Shown: positions 56,101 to 64,000, counted from the first letter of the stretch. The stretch is DNA of 64,000 nt from Solirubrobacter soli DSM 22325 (GCF_000423665.1 NZ_AUIK01000010.1:348210-412209), one strand, 5' to 3'. The notes: generated from the sequence alone by a model not told the origin. A program made the numbers and translations.

Positions 56101-56732
56101 ACGACCTCAAGCTCACCGACGGCGCCACCGTGCTCGAGTCCAACGACTTCGAGACGGGCACCGGCGGGTGGGTCGCAGGCCCGCCGCCGGCCGGCACCGA
56201 CGTCCCCGTCAACGGCTGGGAGCGGCGCACGGAGGAGTTCAAGGAGGGCGGCGTCGTCACCACCGACGACACCGTCTACACCGGGTTCGGCTTCGAGGGC
56301 ATCAACGAGTCGGCGCGGGTGGAGTTCATGAAGCGCACGCTGACCCATCTGGGTGTGTTGGGCGGCGGCTCCGTGAGCGTCCCGGTCGTCGTCGAGGGTG
56401 AGGTCGAGCCGACGCCGACGCCCGCCCCGCCGGTCACGGCCCCGTCGCCCGTGGCACCGTCGGGTGGGGTGCTCGGACAGTCGAAGACCCTGCGCGCCAG
56501 CGCGAAGCTCAAGTCCGCCAAGACGCTGCGCGTGCGCGGCGGGCGGACGGTCTCGGTGCGGGTGAACTGCACGGGTGACGCGGGTGCGGTGTGCCGCGGC
56601 ACCGTCCAGCTCGTGCGCGGCAAGACCAAGCTGGCGACGAAGAAGTACGCCGTGCGTGCGGGGAAGACCGCCACGGTCAAGCTCCGCGTCAAGGGCGCGA
56701 AGACCGTCAAGGCGACGGTCAAGCTGAAGTAG
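53184..56732 (+). CDS. Large secreted M14 zinc carboxypeptidase
   Basis: This 1182-residue exported peptidase has signal peptide MQLRTGGAVLATALAALGVSAPMASA. A propeptide-like region (about 30-110) precedes the M14 catalytic domain (about 115-440). Zinc ligands are His176 and Glu179 (NAMQHAREW) and His314 (NDHTAAELLLWPNG); INRNHATHWGY is the substrate-binding Asn-Arg. The region GILAYTPEGSEP probably carries the catalytic Glu. A central flavodoxin/GATase-like segment (AKVLILSAENYT ... RHFLNEGGKLFFTGKSAG), an immune-inhibitor-A-like beta domain with DDLKLTDG, and a basic C-terminal module (KTLRASAKLKSAKTLRV ...) complete it. AGGAGGG before the ATG. Confidence 0.9.
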   Translation: MQLRTGGAVLATALAALGVSAPMASAAREPLNAYRVAPTQENKQRLAKAGYDMVEADHGSYLEIYGTAKQAAALTKQGLAPALQGKANTVTSQSADVPVGSDAQYNVWRRYDRVAGDNKEQYLELYDRLEGMSIVKKVILGKTRMNRDIVALKVTSGAKTRTDNTRPAVLYNAMQHAREWLAGETCKRTLNYFTTNYGKATPDGAIATELVNTRELWFVCVNNPDGYEYTFTPGNRLWRKNMNDNNANGVLGEAVDGVDINRNHATHWGYDNEGSSEDFLSETYRGAGPDSEPETKAIKKLWGMVDFVFNKNDHTAAELLLWPNGFQQYTPTPDDKLFEAYAGTDASPAIADGHYDADGEWEITGHRFDPDIGAELYITNGDLTDDAYANGILAYTPEGSEPDIPNVSGFEFQDVEADIQAEFLRHKEFVLDLARSADDPANPISHLGNTVENFYVETFADSYGDPQPVQVVAKKSLGEVKLRYRINDGPVRTVATAGFTGGERFDQEPGLYYHRLRGTVTGTSPGDEVEVWFEGGRKSSPHFTYTARAESGAKVLILSAENYTAGVPAYPDTTGPSYLTYYTDALEANGVAYDIYDVDKRGNRSPDWLGVLGHYDAVLWYMGDDYLTRRPGQPAGTGTARLAVEEMIDVRHFLNEGGKLFFTGKSAGQQWAEGNVFRNFGFPEPPEGGRWCDNALPEFDPDDPAAADGCIAHNDDFLQYYLGAYIYATPGNTFDDEAGRPYGLRGSGPYNGMSWLFDETGANNQDHSATFVVTSSVLPPAQFPMFASSRSVADWLRPGAAPFSPYSGTMYMSAGADSQAYKRLGKTLDLTGRAAPKLSFKFSGDVEANWDWVTVEARDVTTDPNSDAWTTLPEADTDGAGDADVSLTTQETGDSCAEGLATDSDAPHPFLLHYWSPTCEPTGTTGVWNAFTGSSGGWTDWTVDLSAYAGKKVDLRISVITDWGTLGLGVWVDDLKLTDGATVLESNDFETGTGGWVAGPPPAGTDVPVNGWERRTEEFKEGGVVTTDDTVYTGFGFEGINESARVEFMKRTLTHLGVLGGGSVSVPVVVEGEVEPTPTPAPPVTAPSPVAPSGGVLGQSKTLRASAKLKSAKTLRVRGGRTVSVRVNCTGDAGAVCRGTVQLVRGKTKLATKKYAVRAGKTATVKLRVKGAKTVKATVKLK

Positions 56733-56739
56733 CGGGCGG

Positions 56740-56769
56740 GGCCCCTTCCCCCCATGCGGGGAAGGGGCC
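56740..56769. terminator. Bidirectional hairpin terminator
   Basis: GGCCCCTTCCCC (56740-56751) and GGGGAAGGGGCC (56758-56769), perfect 12-bp stem between the convergent carboxypeptidase and FG-GAP genes. Confidence 0.75.
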
Positions 56770-56774
56770 TCCCT

Positions 56775-58633
56775 TCAGCAGCGGGTCCAGCGCGGATTGA
56801 CGACCTCGAAGACGCCGAAGTCGTCGACATAGACCGGCCGCCCGCGGTCGAGCCCAATGCCGCCGTGCCACGGGAAGCCGTCGCCGGGCTCGAGGTATTG
56901 GCAGCCCCGCAGGTCGAGGCGCTTGCGGCCGAGCGACGCACGCTCGGTGTCGGGGCTCTCGACCCAGTAGACGTAGCCGCCGCCGATCGCTCCGCCGTCG
57001 ATCAGGCAGCAGTCGAGGTTGCCGCTCATCACGGTCTTCGGCTTGCCGTCGAGCGTGGCGATGCGCAGCCGCCACCCGCTGCCGTGGTAGAGCGTCTCGT
57101 GCCAGGTGACGCGGCCGTCGCGCAGGTCGCCGAGCGCGTCGGCGAAGCGGCTCATCCGTCGCGCCTTCGCCGTGCCGCGACGGAGCCAGAGCCCGGCGGC
57201 GCGCTGCGGGCAGCCGCGCTTGTGCGTGACGACGTAGGCGAGCGCCGTCTCCCAGCGCGCGACGTCGCGGACCTCGCACCCCGACGGCACGCGGATCGCC
57301 AGCCGCCGCTCGTGGGTGCCGTCGAGGCTCGATGTCACCGGCGTGCAGCGCGTGCGACCACAGCGTCGGCGCGTCAGGACCGGCGTGTCGGGCTTCGCCC
57401 GCCCGATGCGTGGGCGCGGCTCCTTCCGTGATGCCTTCGCGGGGATCTCGCCCTGTGTCGTCGCCAGCACGTAGTGGTGCGGCCCGAGGCGGCGCGACCA
57501 GACGATCGCGCCGTCGTGGGCGGTGACGGTCGCGGCTTTGACGTCGGCGGCGATCAGGCGATCGCCGGGGGTGGGGATGATCGCGACGTGGCCGTCAGCG
57601 GTCGCCACGGCAAGGTCGGGCTGTCGGTCGCCGGCGAACAGGCCCGTCTGGAGCGCGACCGGCTGGGGCAGTGCCTTGAGCGCGCGCGCCGCACGGAAGC
57701 TCCCGCCCGCGGTCACGTAGAGCGTGAGCACCGCGCCCGTGCCGCTCGCCGCGACGTAGACATCAGCGCCCGCGTCCTCATAGGGCCGGTGGACGTACTC
57801 GAGCGCGACCGGCCGGCTGTCTGCCCCGCCGGGGAGCGACACGCGCGGTCCAGGCCGCGGCAGGCCCTCACGGCCGAACAGGGGCGCGAGCGTGCCGTCG
57901 AGGCTGTCGGCCACCAGGAGGTCCTCGATCTCGTCGCCGTCGAGGTCGGCCGCGAGGAACGCGACGGGCCCGGCGCCGACGGGGAGGTCGGTGGCGGCGC
58001 GGGTGAAGCCGCCCTTGGTGTCGCCGAGCAGCAGGCTGACCGAGTTCGACCCGGAGTTGGCGACCGCGAGGTCGAGCCCAGCCTCGTGGTCGAGGTCGGT
58101 CTCGACCAGCGCGCGCGGCCGCTCACCGACCGCGATCCGGCGCTCGGGCAGGAAGGTCGATCTCGGCCCGCCGAGGATGATCGAGACATCGTTCGACCCC
58201 TCGTTCGCGACGGCGAGGTCCGGCTCGTCGTCCGTGTTGAAATCGCCGACCTCGAGCGCACTCGGGCGCGTCCCGACATTGAGCGTCGCTATCTGCGCGC
58301 CCCGGTCCAGGACGAGCACGGACTCCGACGCCTGGTCGAGGATGAACGTGAGCGGCCCGTATCTCGCCGCCGCGACCGGCTCCGCGTGCGGCAGCCCGAG
58401 CGTGCGGGTGACCGCGGCGCCGCCCTCGATCCGCGGCGTGATCGTCGACAACCCACCTTCGTGCGTCGCCCACAGCGTGTCGAGACCCTGGTCGGTCCCG
58501 TCGTCACCCAGCGCCAGCGACGTCGCGGGCGCGGGCAGTGCCACGCCCTCCCCGCCCGCCGCACCGTCGCCCGCCCCCCACCGCAGGCCGCGAGGCACAG
58601 TCCCAACACCGAGACGAGGGCACGAGATCGCAT
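56775..58633 (-). CDS. FG-GAP/VCBS-repeat lipoprotein, apparently frameshifted near its N-terminus
   Basis: The main frame (C-terminal ~600 residues) holds FG-GAP-like repeats: VGDFNTDDEPDLAVANEGSNDVSI, TDLDHEAGLDLAVANSGSNSVSL, ADLDGDEIEDLLVADSLDGT. A C-terminal beta-propeller-like half has Cys pairs (CCLID, GCQYL). The main frame has no good signal peptide. In another frame, ATG 58633 reads MRSRALVSVLGLCLAACGGG, an ideal lipoprotein leader, and runs into a six-G tract (complement of 58574-58579). One extra G would join it to AGDGAAGGEGVALPAP of the main frame. I therefore treat 58633 as the ancestral start, with a one-base deletion or sequencing error. Confidence 0.7.
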
Positions 58634-58661
58634 GTCGGGACGCCTCGCCGATCATAAACCC

Positions 58662-58688
58662 CACATAAGGGGTCTGACCCCTTATGTG
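58662..58688. repeat. Dispersed palindromic repeat, copy 6
   Basis: CACATAAGGGGT, CTG, ACCCCTTATGTG: perfect 12-bp arms, then CGCTTTAGG. It supplies the TAA stop of the enoyl-CoA hydratase and lies just before the FG-GAP lipoprotein start. Confidence 0.85.
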
Positions 58689-59422
58689 CGCTTTAGGAAG
58701 CGGGCGACGTTGGTGCGGAACCCCTCGGAGCCGTAGGCCGCGAGGACGAGGTCGTCGCCGCCCGGGACCTGACGGGCGCGGCGGAGGGCTTCCTTGGTGA
58801 CGTAGAGCGTCGTGGGCGAGTGGTCGGACAGCACGGCGCACAGCCGTTCGACGTGGGGCTCCGGGTCGTCGGTGACGAGCTCGGACGCGAAGCCGATCGC
58901 GAGCGCCTCGTCGGCCTCGATCGGGCGGGCGCGGAACATCACGTCCTTCAGGCGGGCGGCGCCGAGGGCCTGGGCGAGGCGGGCGTAGTTGGCCATTGAC
59001 AAGCAGTTGCCCACGGTTCGCGCGATCGGCATCCCGAACTTGGCGTTCGGGGTGATGACGCGCAGGTCGCACGCGGCGGCGATCGCGAGGCCGGAGCCCA
59101 TGGCGAAGCCGTCCACGAGCGCGACCGTGGGCTTGCGCACCGTCTCCAGGCGATCGAGCACCGCGTCGATGCGGGCCTCGTAGACGAGGCCGTCCTCGGC
59201 GGTCTCGAACTCGGCGAACTGGCGGATGTCGGTGCCGGCGACGAACGCGCGGCCGCCCGCGCCGCGCAGGACCATCGCCGTGATCGCGTCGTCGCCGTCG
59301 ACGGTCTCGCAGTGCTCGACGAGACGGTCGTACATCGCGAACGTCATCGCGTTGTGGGCCTCGGGGCGGTCGAACGTCACCCAGGCGGTGCCGTCGCGCC
59401 GGGTCAGTGTCACGTCAGCCAT
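58682..59422 (-). CDS. Enoyl-CoA hydratase/isomerase family protein
   Basis: This 246-residue crotonase-fold enzyme has VTFDRPEAHNAMTFAMYD, GAGGRAFVAGTDIRQFAEF (oxyanion hole), LVDGFAMGSGLAIAAACDLRV and KFGMPIARTVGNCLS. The Gly pair of the oxyanion hole is present; the catalytic Glu pair is not plainly conserved, so hydratase, isomerase or lyase activity is open. The start overlaps the CoA-transferase 3' end by 13 bp, making a three-gene minus-strand operon with the aminotransferase. The stop is provided by the palindromic repeat. Confidence 0.88.
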   Translation of the reverse strand: MADVTLTRRDGTAWVTFDRPEAHNAMTFAMYDRLVEHCETVDGDDAITAMVLRGAGGRAFVAGTDIRQFAEFETAEDGLVYEARIDAVLDRLETVRKPTVALVDGFAMGSGLAIAAACDLRVITPNAKFGMPIARTVGNCLSMANYARLAQALGAARLKDVMFRARPIEADEALAIGFASELVTDDPEPHVERLCAVLSDHSPTTLYVTKEALRRARQVPGGDDLVLAAYGSEGFRTNVARFLKRT

Positions 59423-60537
59423 TCGCGGAGCACCTCGTCGTTGTGCTGGCCGAGCAGCGGAGCGGGACGACGGATCGTGCCGGGCGTGGCGCTGAGCTTG
59501 ACGGGGATGCCGAGGGCGTTGACCGTGCCGGCTTCTGGGTGCTCCATCTCCACCACCATGTCACGTGCGCGAGTGTGGGGGTCGGCGACGACCTGGGCGT
59601 AGTCGAGGATCGGGCCGGCGGGGACGCCCGCTTCCAGCAGCGCGTCGACCCACTCGGCGGTCGTGCGCGCCGCGAGTGCGCGTTCGAGCTCCTCGGCCAG
59701 CGCGGCGCGGTTGGCCATGCGGTCGGGGTTGGTGGCGAAGCGCGGGTCGTCCGGGAGGTCCTCCCGCCCGATCGTCGCGCACAGCCGCCGCCACAGCTTG
59801 TCGTTGTTGCCGCCGACGGTGATGTGGCCGTCGCGCGTGCGCAGTGCTTGATAGGGCGCCGTGAGGCGGTGCGCGGAGCCGAGCGGCTGCGGCGCCTTGC
59901 CCGTCACCCACAGCTCGGCGGTCTCCCAGATGCCGAGCGCGAGCGCGCCCTCCCACAGCGAGGTGTCGACCCACTGCCCCTCCCCCGTCCGCGCGCGGCT
60001 GTGCAGGGCGGAGAGGATGCCGATCGCGCAGAACAGCCCGGCGGAGAGATCGGAGACCGGCACGCCCGCCTTGACCGGGTTCCCGCCCGGCTCGCCGGTG
60101 ACGCTCATCACGCCCGCCGCGCCCTGCGCGATCAGGTCGAAGCCGGGCCGCTGAGCGTACGGCCCGGTCTGCCCGAAGCCCGAGATCGACGCGTAGACGA
60201 GGCGCGGGTTCACGTCCCGCAACGTCTCGTAGTCGGCGTTCAGGCGCTTCGACACCCCGGGACGGAAGTTCTCGGTGAGGACGTCCGCGGCCGCGACCAG
60301 GCGGTGGAACGTCGCGACGTCCTCATCCCGCTTGAGGTCGAGCGTGACGCTGCGCTTGTTGCGGTTGACGGCGCGGAAGGCGTGATCGCCCATCCCGACC
60401 CGCGTCTGATCCCCGGTGCCAGGCGGCTCGACCTTGACCACGTCCGCCCCCATGTCCCCCAGCACCTGCCCGCAGAACGGCCCGGCCATGACCTGGCAGA
60501 GCTCGATCACCCGCACCCCGTCGAGCGGGCCGTTCAC
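59410..60537 (-). CDS. CaiB/BaiF-family (class III) CoA-transferase
   Basis: This 375-residue protein starts GTG overlapping the aminotransferase stop as GTGA. It has VRVIELCQVMAGPFCGQVLGDMGADVVKVEPPGTGD, NRNKRSVTLDLK, NFRPGVSKRLNADYETLRDVNPRLVYASISGFGQTGPYA and RPGFDLIAQGAAGVMSVTG. The Asp of GFDLIAQ is the catalytic Asp of class III CoA-transferases. It moves CoA between acyl-CoA and a carboxylic acid. Succinyl-, formyl- or oxalyl-type donors are possible given the glyoxylate enzyme upstream. Confidence 0.92.
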   Translation of the reverse strand: MNGPLDGVRVIELCQVMAGPFCGQVLGDMGADVVKVEPPGTGDQTRVGMGDHAFRAVNRNKRSVTLDLKRDEDVATFHRLVAAADVLTENFRPGVSKRLNADYETLRDVNPRLVYASISGFGQTGPYAQRPGFDLIAQGAAGVMSVTGEPGGNPVKAGVPVSDLSAGLFCAIGILSALHSRARTGEGQWVDTSLWEGALALGIWETAELWVTGKAPQPLGSAHRLTAPYQALRTRDGHITVGGNNDKLWRRLCATIGREDLPDDPRFATNPDRMANRAALAEELERALAARTTAEWVDALLEAGVPAGPILDYAQVVADPHTRARDMVVEMEHPEAGTVNALGIPVKLSATPGTIRRPAPLLGQHNDEVLREWLT

Positions 60538-61679
60538 CGCTGCAGGTACTCCAGCGCCGCGCTCACGCCGTCCCCCACGTCGTGACCGGCCAGCTTCAGG
60601 CCCATCTGCACGCCGCTCAGCGTGCCCGCGAGCATGAGGTCGTTGAAGTCGCCGAGATGGCCGATCCGGAAGACCTTGTCGGCGAGCCGGCCGAGGCCCG
60701 CGCCGAGTGACATGTCGAACCGCTCGAGGATGGTGTTGCGCAGCTCGTCCGAGCCGTCGAGCAGCACCGCGGTCAGCGAGCTCGAGTACTCGCGCTCGTC
60801 GAGCGCCAGCACCTCGAGCCCCCAGCCCGCGACAGCGGCGCGGGTGGCGGCCGCGTGACGGGCATGGCGGGCGAAGACGTTCTCCAGCCCTTCGTCTCGG
60901 AGCAGGATCTGGAGCGACTCGTGCAGCCCGTAGAGCAGGTTGGTCGCGGACGTGTAGGGCCAGAAACCGCGCTCGTTCGCGGCGAGGATCGGTGCCCAGT
61001 CCCAGTACGAACGGGGCAGCTTCGCGGACTTCGACGCCTCGAGCGCCTTCGCGGAGATTGCGTTGAAGCTCAGGCCCGCGGGGAGCATCAGGCCCTTCTG
61101 CGAACCGCCGACGGTGACGTCGACGCCCCACTCGTCGTGGCGGTAGTCGATGCTCGCGAGCGAGGAGATCGTGTCGACGAGGAGCAGCGCGTCATGGTCG
61201 CCGAGCGCCGCCCGCACGTCGGGGATGCGGCTGGTGACACCGGTCGAGGTCTCGTTGTGGACGACCATCACCGCGCGGGTGTCGGGCGTCAGCGCGTTTG
61301 CGATCCGCTCGGGGTCGGCGCCGGTGCGCCAGTCGCCCTCGAGCCAGACGACGTCGAGGCCCAGACGCAGTGCCATCGCTCGCCACAGCGTCGCGAAATG
61401 CCCGGTCTCGTAGGCGATCACCCGGTCGCCCGGCGAGAGCGTGTTGACGAGCGCCGCCTCCCACGCACCGGTGCCTGAAGCGGGGTAGATGGCAATTTGT
61501 CGTTCGGTACGACAAACTGTCCTCAGGTCGTCGAGCACCTCGAGGCCCAGTTGCGCGAAGTCCGGACCGCGGTGGTCGATGGTGGGCGCGTCGATCGCCC
61601 GCAGCACCCGGTCGGGAACATTCGTGGGGCCGGGGATCTGGAGGAAGTGACGGCCGGGTCTATACACCAGATGTTTCAC
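60534..61679 (-). CDS. Serine/alanine-glyoxylate aminotransferase
   Basis: This 381-residue class V PLP enzyme opens FLQIPGPTNVPDRVLRAI and has IDHRGPDF, YPASGTGAWEAALVNTLSPGD and HNETSTGVTS. VDTISSLASIDYRHDEWGVDVTVGGSQKGLMLP carries the PLP Lys195. It converts glyoxylate plus serine or alanine to glycine. The GTG start at 61679 is directly after TAGGGT, so an internal GTG four codons later is possible. It is divergent from a FAD/Fe-S oxidoreductase resembling glycolate/lactate oxidases, which could supply glyoxylate. Confidence 0.9.
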   Translation of the reverse strand: MKHLVYRPGRHFLQIPGPTNVPDRVLRAIDAPTIDHRGPDFAQLGLEVLDDLRTVCRTERQIAIYPASGTGAWEAALVNTLSPGDRVIAYETGHFATLWRAMALRLGLDVVWLEGDWRTGADPERIANALTPDTRAVMVVHNETSTGVTSRIPDVRAALGDHDALLLVDTISSLASIDYRHDEWGVDVTVGGSQKGLMLPAGLSFNAISAKALEASKSAKLPRSYWDWAPILAANERGFWPYTSATNLLYGLHESLQILLRDEGLENVFARHARHAAATRAAVAGWGLEVLALDEREYSSSLTAVLLDGSDELRNTILERFDMSLGAGLGRLADKVFRIGHLGDFNDLMLAGTLSGVQMGLKLAGHDVGDGVSAALEYLQR

Positions 61680-61706
61680 ACCCTAGCGAGAGGGCAAGTT
61701 TTGACC

Positions 61707-64000
61707 ATGGAGGAGCTCGCGACCGCGTTGAAGCGGGAGCTGGCAGGGGACGTGCGGGCCGACGCCTACACGCGGCATCTCTACGCGGCCGACGCGAGCA
61801 TGTTCGCCGTGGAGCCGCTCGCGGTCGCGTTCCCGCGTGACGCCGACGACGTCGCGGCCGCGGTGAGCGTGGCTGCGCGGCTGGGCGTTCCGATCGTCCC
61901 CCGCGGCGGTGGCACGAGCCTCGCCGGCCAGGCGGCGGGCGGCCGTGGTCTGGTGCTCGACCTCTCGCGCCATATGGACGCGATCGGCGACGTCGACGTC
62001 GCCGGACGGCGCGTGCGCGTCGAGCCGGGCGTGGTGCAGGAGCGGCTCAACGCGGCCGCCGCGGTGCACGGGCTCGGCTTCGGTCCTGACACGTCGACCT
62101 CCAACCGGGCGACGCTCGGCGGCATGATCGGCAACAACTCCTCCGGGAGCGAGTCGATCGTCTATGGCACGACGGTCGATCACGTGGTCGAGCTCGAGGT
62201 CGTGCTGGCCGACGGCTCGCGGGCGACGTTCTCGGCCGACTCGGTGCCCGCGTCGGCGTTCGAGCGGTCGCTCTACGACGGCGTGCGGGGTGTGCTGCGT
62301 GACCACGCGCGGGCGATCGCCTCCGACTACCCGAAGCACTGGCGCCAGTCCGGTGGGTACCGGCTCGACCGACTCGATCCGTTCGACCTCTCGAAGCTGA
62401 TCGTGGGCTCCGAAGGGACGCTGGCGATCGTCACCGGTGCCACCGTCAAGCTCGTCGAGTTGCCCAAGGCGAAGATGTTCGCCGTCGGGCACTTCGACTC
62501 GCTGCTCGGCGCGATCGACGCCACCCACGACGCGCTCGAGCTCGGGCCGGCGTCCGTGGAGATGATCGACCGGATGATCCTCGGGCTCTCGCGCGCGAAG
62601 CTCGAGTACCGCAGCCTGGCCGACTCGCTGGCCGGCGATCCCGAGGCCCTGCTGTTCGTGGCGTTCTCCGGTGACAGCGACGCGGAGGTCCGCGACAAGC
62701 TCGACCGGCTGGAGCGCGTGTGGCAGCGCAACGGCCACGGCTACCACTTCCTGCGCGCCGAGACGGCGGCCGAGCAAGCGGCGCTGACCAAGGTGCGCAA
62801 AGCCGGGCTCGGCCTGCTGATGGCGTCCAGCGAGGGCCGCACCCGGCCGGCGGCGTTCGTCGAGGACACCGCGGTGCCGCCCGAGCACCTCCATGACTAC
62901 GTCGTCCGCTTTCAGGAGATCTTCGCCGCGCACGGACTGCGGGCCGGCTTCTACGGCCACTGCTCCGTCGGCTGTCTGCACATCCGCCCCTTCCTCGACC
63001 TCTCGCGTCCCGACCAGGTCGAGCTGATGCAGGCGGTGGCGAGCGAGGTCGTCGATCTCGTCGCCGAGTTCGACGGCGTGAACTCGAGCGAGCACGGCGA
63101 CGGCCGCATCCGCTCGCCGTTCAACCCGCGGATCTTCGGCGAGGAGCTCTACGGGGCGATGCGGAAGGTGAAGCGGCTGTTCGACCCCGCCGGCGTGTTC
63201 AACCCGGGCGTGATGGTCGACGCCGAGCCGCTCCCGGTCCACATCCGCGACGCCGAGTACCCGCAGCCCGCGCCGCTGGAGACCCACTTCACGTTCGCCG
63301 AGGGGTCGATGCACGCCGCCGCCGACCGCTGCCAGCGGATCGGGGCGTGCCGCAAGGTCGGCAGCGGCGTCATGTGCCCGTCCTACATGGCCACACGCGA
63401 GGAGGAGCACGCCACCCGCGGGCGCGCCAACGCGCTCGTCAAGGCGCTGGCATCGCCGGACCCGGCCGCCGCCCTCGGCGACGAGCGCCTGCACGAGATC
63501 CTCGACCTCTGCCTCGAGTGCAAGGCGTGCAAGAGCGAATGCCCGCTCTCGGTCGACATGGCGACCTTGAAGTCCGAGTTCCTCTCCCAGTACAACGCGA
63601 TCCACGGCACCCCGCTGCGCTCCCGGCTGTTCGCCTCCATCAGAACGCTCAATCGTGTCGGAAGTGCAACGGCTCCGTTGTCGAACCTGCCCGTTCCGCG
63701 TCGCCTGCTGGAGAAAGTGACGGGAATCGATCACCGTCGCCCACTCCCGCGCTTCGAGCGCGAGACTTTGGTCAAATGGTCAGACCGCACGCGGCGCCGC
63801 GAAGAGGGCGCCGGGCCGCGCCGCGGCGCGGCGGGCGCGAGCGGCGCGGCGGCCGCGGGCGGCGCGGCGGGCGCGAGCGGCGCGGCGGGCGTGGGCGGCG
63901 CGGCGGGCGCGAGCGGCGCGGCGGGCGCGAGCGGCGCGGCGGGCGCGAGCGGCGCGGCGGGCGCGAGGGGCCAGGTCGTGTTCCTCGCGGACTCGTTCAC
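61707..64000 (+). CDS. FAD-binding and Fe-S-binding oxidoreductase (GlcD/GlcF-like fusion; 3' end outside window)
   Basis: The ATG at 61707 begins an open frame running off the window (764 codons). MEELATALKRELAGDV leads into a FAD_binding_4 domain: PIVPRGGGTSLAGQAAG, STSNRATLGGMIGNNSSGS, KLIVGSEGTLAIVTGATVKL. FAD-oxidase C-domain: SVEMIDRMI, NSSEHGDGRIRSPF, LFDPAGVFNPGVMV. Ferredoxin-like region: Cys542, Cys548, Cys557 and CLECKACKSECP (Cys602, 605, 608, 612). Family members add a cysteine-rich CCG domain next. Before that comes a Gly/Ala/Ser repeat (about 706-755). It oxidises a 2-hydroxyacid such as glycolate or D-lactate and reduces a quinone or cytochrome. Confidence 0.9.
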   Translation, partial: MEELATALKRELAGDVRADAYTRHLYAADASMFAVEPLAVAFPRDADDVAAAVSVAARLGVPIVPRGGGTSLAGQAAGGRGLVLDLSRHMDAIGDVDVAGRRVRVEPGVVQERLNAAAAVHGLGFGPDTSTSNRATLGGMIGNNSSGSESIVYGTTVDHVVELEVVLADGSRATFSADSVPASAFERSLYDGVRGVLRDHARAIASDYPKHWRQSGGYRLDRLDPFDLSKLIVGSEGTLAIVTGATVKLVELPKAKMFAVGHFDSLLGAIDATHDALELGPASVEMIDRMILGLSRAKLEYRSLADSLAGDPEALLFVAFSGDSDAEVRDKLDRLERVWQRNGHGYHFLRAETAAEQAALTKVRKAGLGLLMASSEGRTRPAAFVEDTAVPPEHLHDYVVRFQEIFAAHGLRAGFYGHCSVGCLHIRPFLDLSRPDQVELMQAVASEVVDLVAEFDGVNSSEHGDGRIRSPFNPRIFGEELYGAMRKVKRLFDPAGVFNPGVMVDAEPLPVHIRDAEYPQPAPLETHFTFAEGSMHAAADRCQRIGACRKVGSGVMCPSYMATREEEHATRGRANALVKALASPDPAAALGDERLHEILDLCLECKACKSECPLSVDMATLKSEFLSQYNAIHGTPLRSRLFASIRTLNRVGSATAPLSNLPVPRRLLEKVTGIDHRRPLPRFERETLVKWSDRTRRREEGAGPRRGAAGASGAAAAGGAAGASGAAGVGGAAGASGAAGASGAAGASGAAGARGQVVFLADSF
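63821..63972 (+). repeat. Tandem 18-bp repeat coding Gly-Ala-Ala-Gly-Ala-Ser units
   Basis: GGCGCGGCGGGCGCGAGC recurs about seven times with a few variant units, in frame within the FAD/Fe-S oxidoreductase. It makes a flexible linker and is prone to copy-number change. Confidence 0.85.

Noticed and set aside
54054..56348. 764-codon minus-strand open frame opposite the M14 carboxypeptidase
   Set aside because: Composition dominated by Val/Arg/Glu/Asp with no motif; the sense strand has zinc ligands in exact family context.

Overview
The window is GC-rich throughout, with third codon positions dominated by G/C. It carries actinobacterial signatures: a soluble di-iron propane monooxygenase operon with its own chaperonin, many lipobox lipoproteins, and repeated TANNNT boxes 6-8 nt before start codons (leaderless mRNAs). 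Gene content (Ebo cluster, large secreted proteins with short basic beta C-terminal modules, GT39 with a Gly-rich region) fits a soil Thermoleophilia/Solirubrobacterales-type actinobacterium. This is an inference from gene content, not a phylogeny. No tRNA, rRNA, CRISPR array, transposase or phage gene was seen, and coding density is about 95%. No gap between genes exceeds about 210 nt.

Region 1 (1-12 kb) is a carbohydrate/polyol uptake and oxidation module. On the minus strand lie an RbsABC-type ABC importer (lipoprotein binding protein, two permeases, double ATPase), a Gfo/Idh/MocA oxidoreductase and a partial sugar isomerase. Each of two paralogous oxidoreductases is divergent from a ROK repressor across nearly the same promoter/operator region, so an oxidoreductase-ROK unit has been duplicated. 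A MarR regulator and a third ROK regulator complete the block.

Region 2 (12.2-23 kb) is a tightly coupled minus-strand operon: inositol-phosphate synthase, UbiA-like prenyltransferase (EboC), sugar isomerase-like protein, EboA, TatD-like EboB, EboE and an alkaline-phosphatase-like EboF. It is an Ebo cluster with an Ino1-type enzyme in place of the usual EboD. Divergent from it are three exported proteins: a ThuA-like lipoprotein, an Asp-box propeller lipoprotein and a secreted TIM barrel with C-terminal beta domains.

Region 3 (23-35 kb) holds assorted envelope and metabolic genes: DUF4352-like lipoprotein, cyclophilin lipoprotein, GT39 glycosyltransferase, GH2 beta-galactosidase, small membrane and secreted proteins, DMT permease, AGE epimerase, DHFR-like protein, and a TetR-MFS efflux pair.

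Region 4 (35.3-46.3 kb) is a propane 2-monooxygenase locus: GAF-domain regulator, IclR regulator, hydroxylase alpha, reductase, hydroxylase beta, coupling protein, amidohydrolase, DUF59-type Fe-S assembly protein, zinc alcohol dehydrogenase and a dedicated GroEL-like chaperonin. An amidase-P450 pair follows.

Region 5 (48.9-64 kb) contains an M23 endopeptidase, a GGDEF/EAL protein, a VOC protein, a large secreted M14 carboxypeptidase, an FG-GAP-type lipoprotein with an apparent frameshift, and a glyoxylate/acyl-CoA group (enoyl-CoA hydratase, CaiB-type CoA-transferase, serine/alanine-glyoxylate aminotransferase). Divergent from the last group is a FAD/Fe-S oxidoreductase that runs off the end.

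A dispersed palindromic repeat with core GGGGTCTGACCCC recurs at gene 3' ends and once inside the beta-galactosidase coding sequence.
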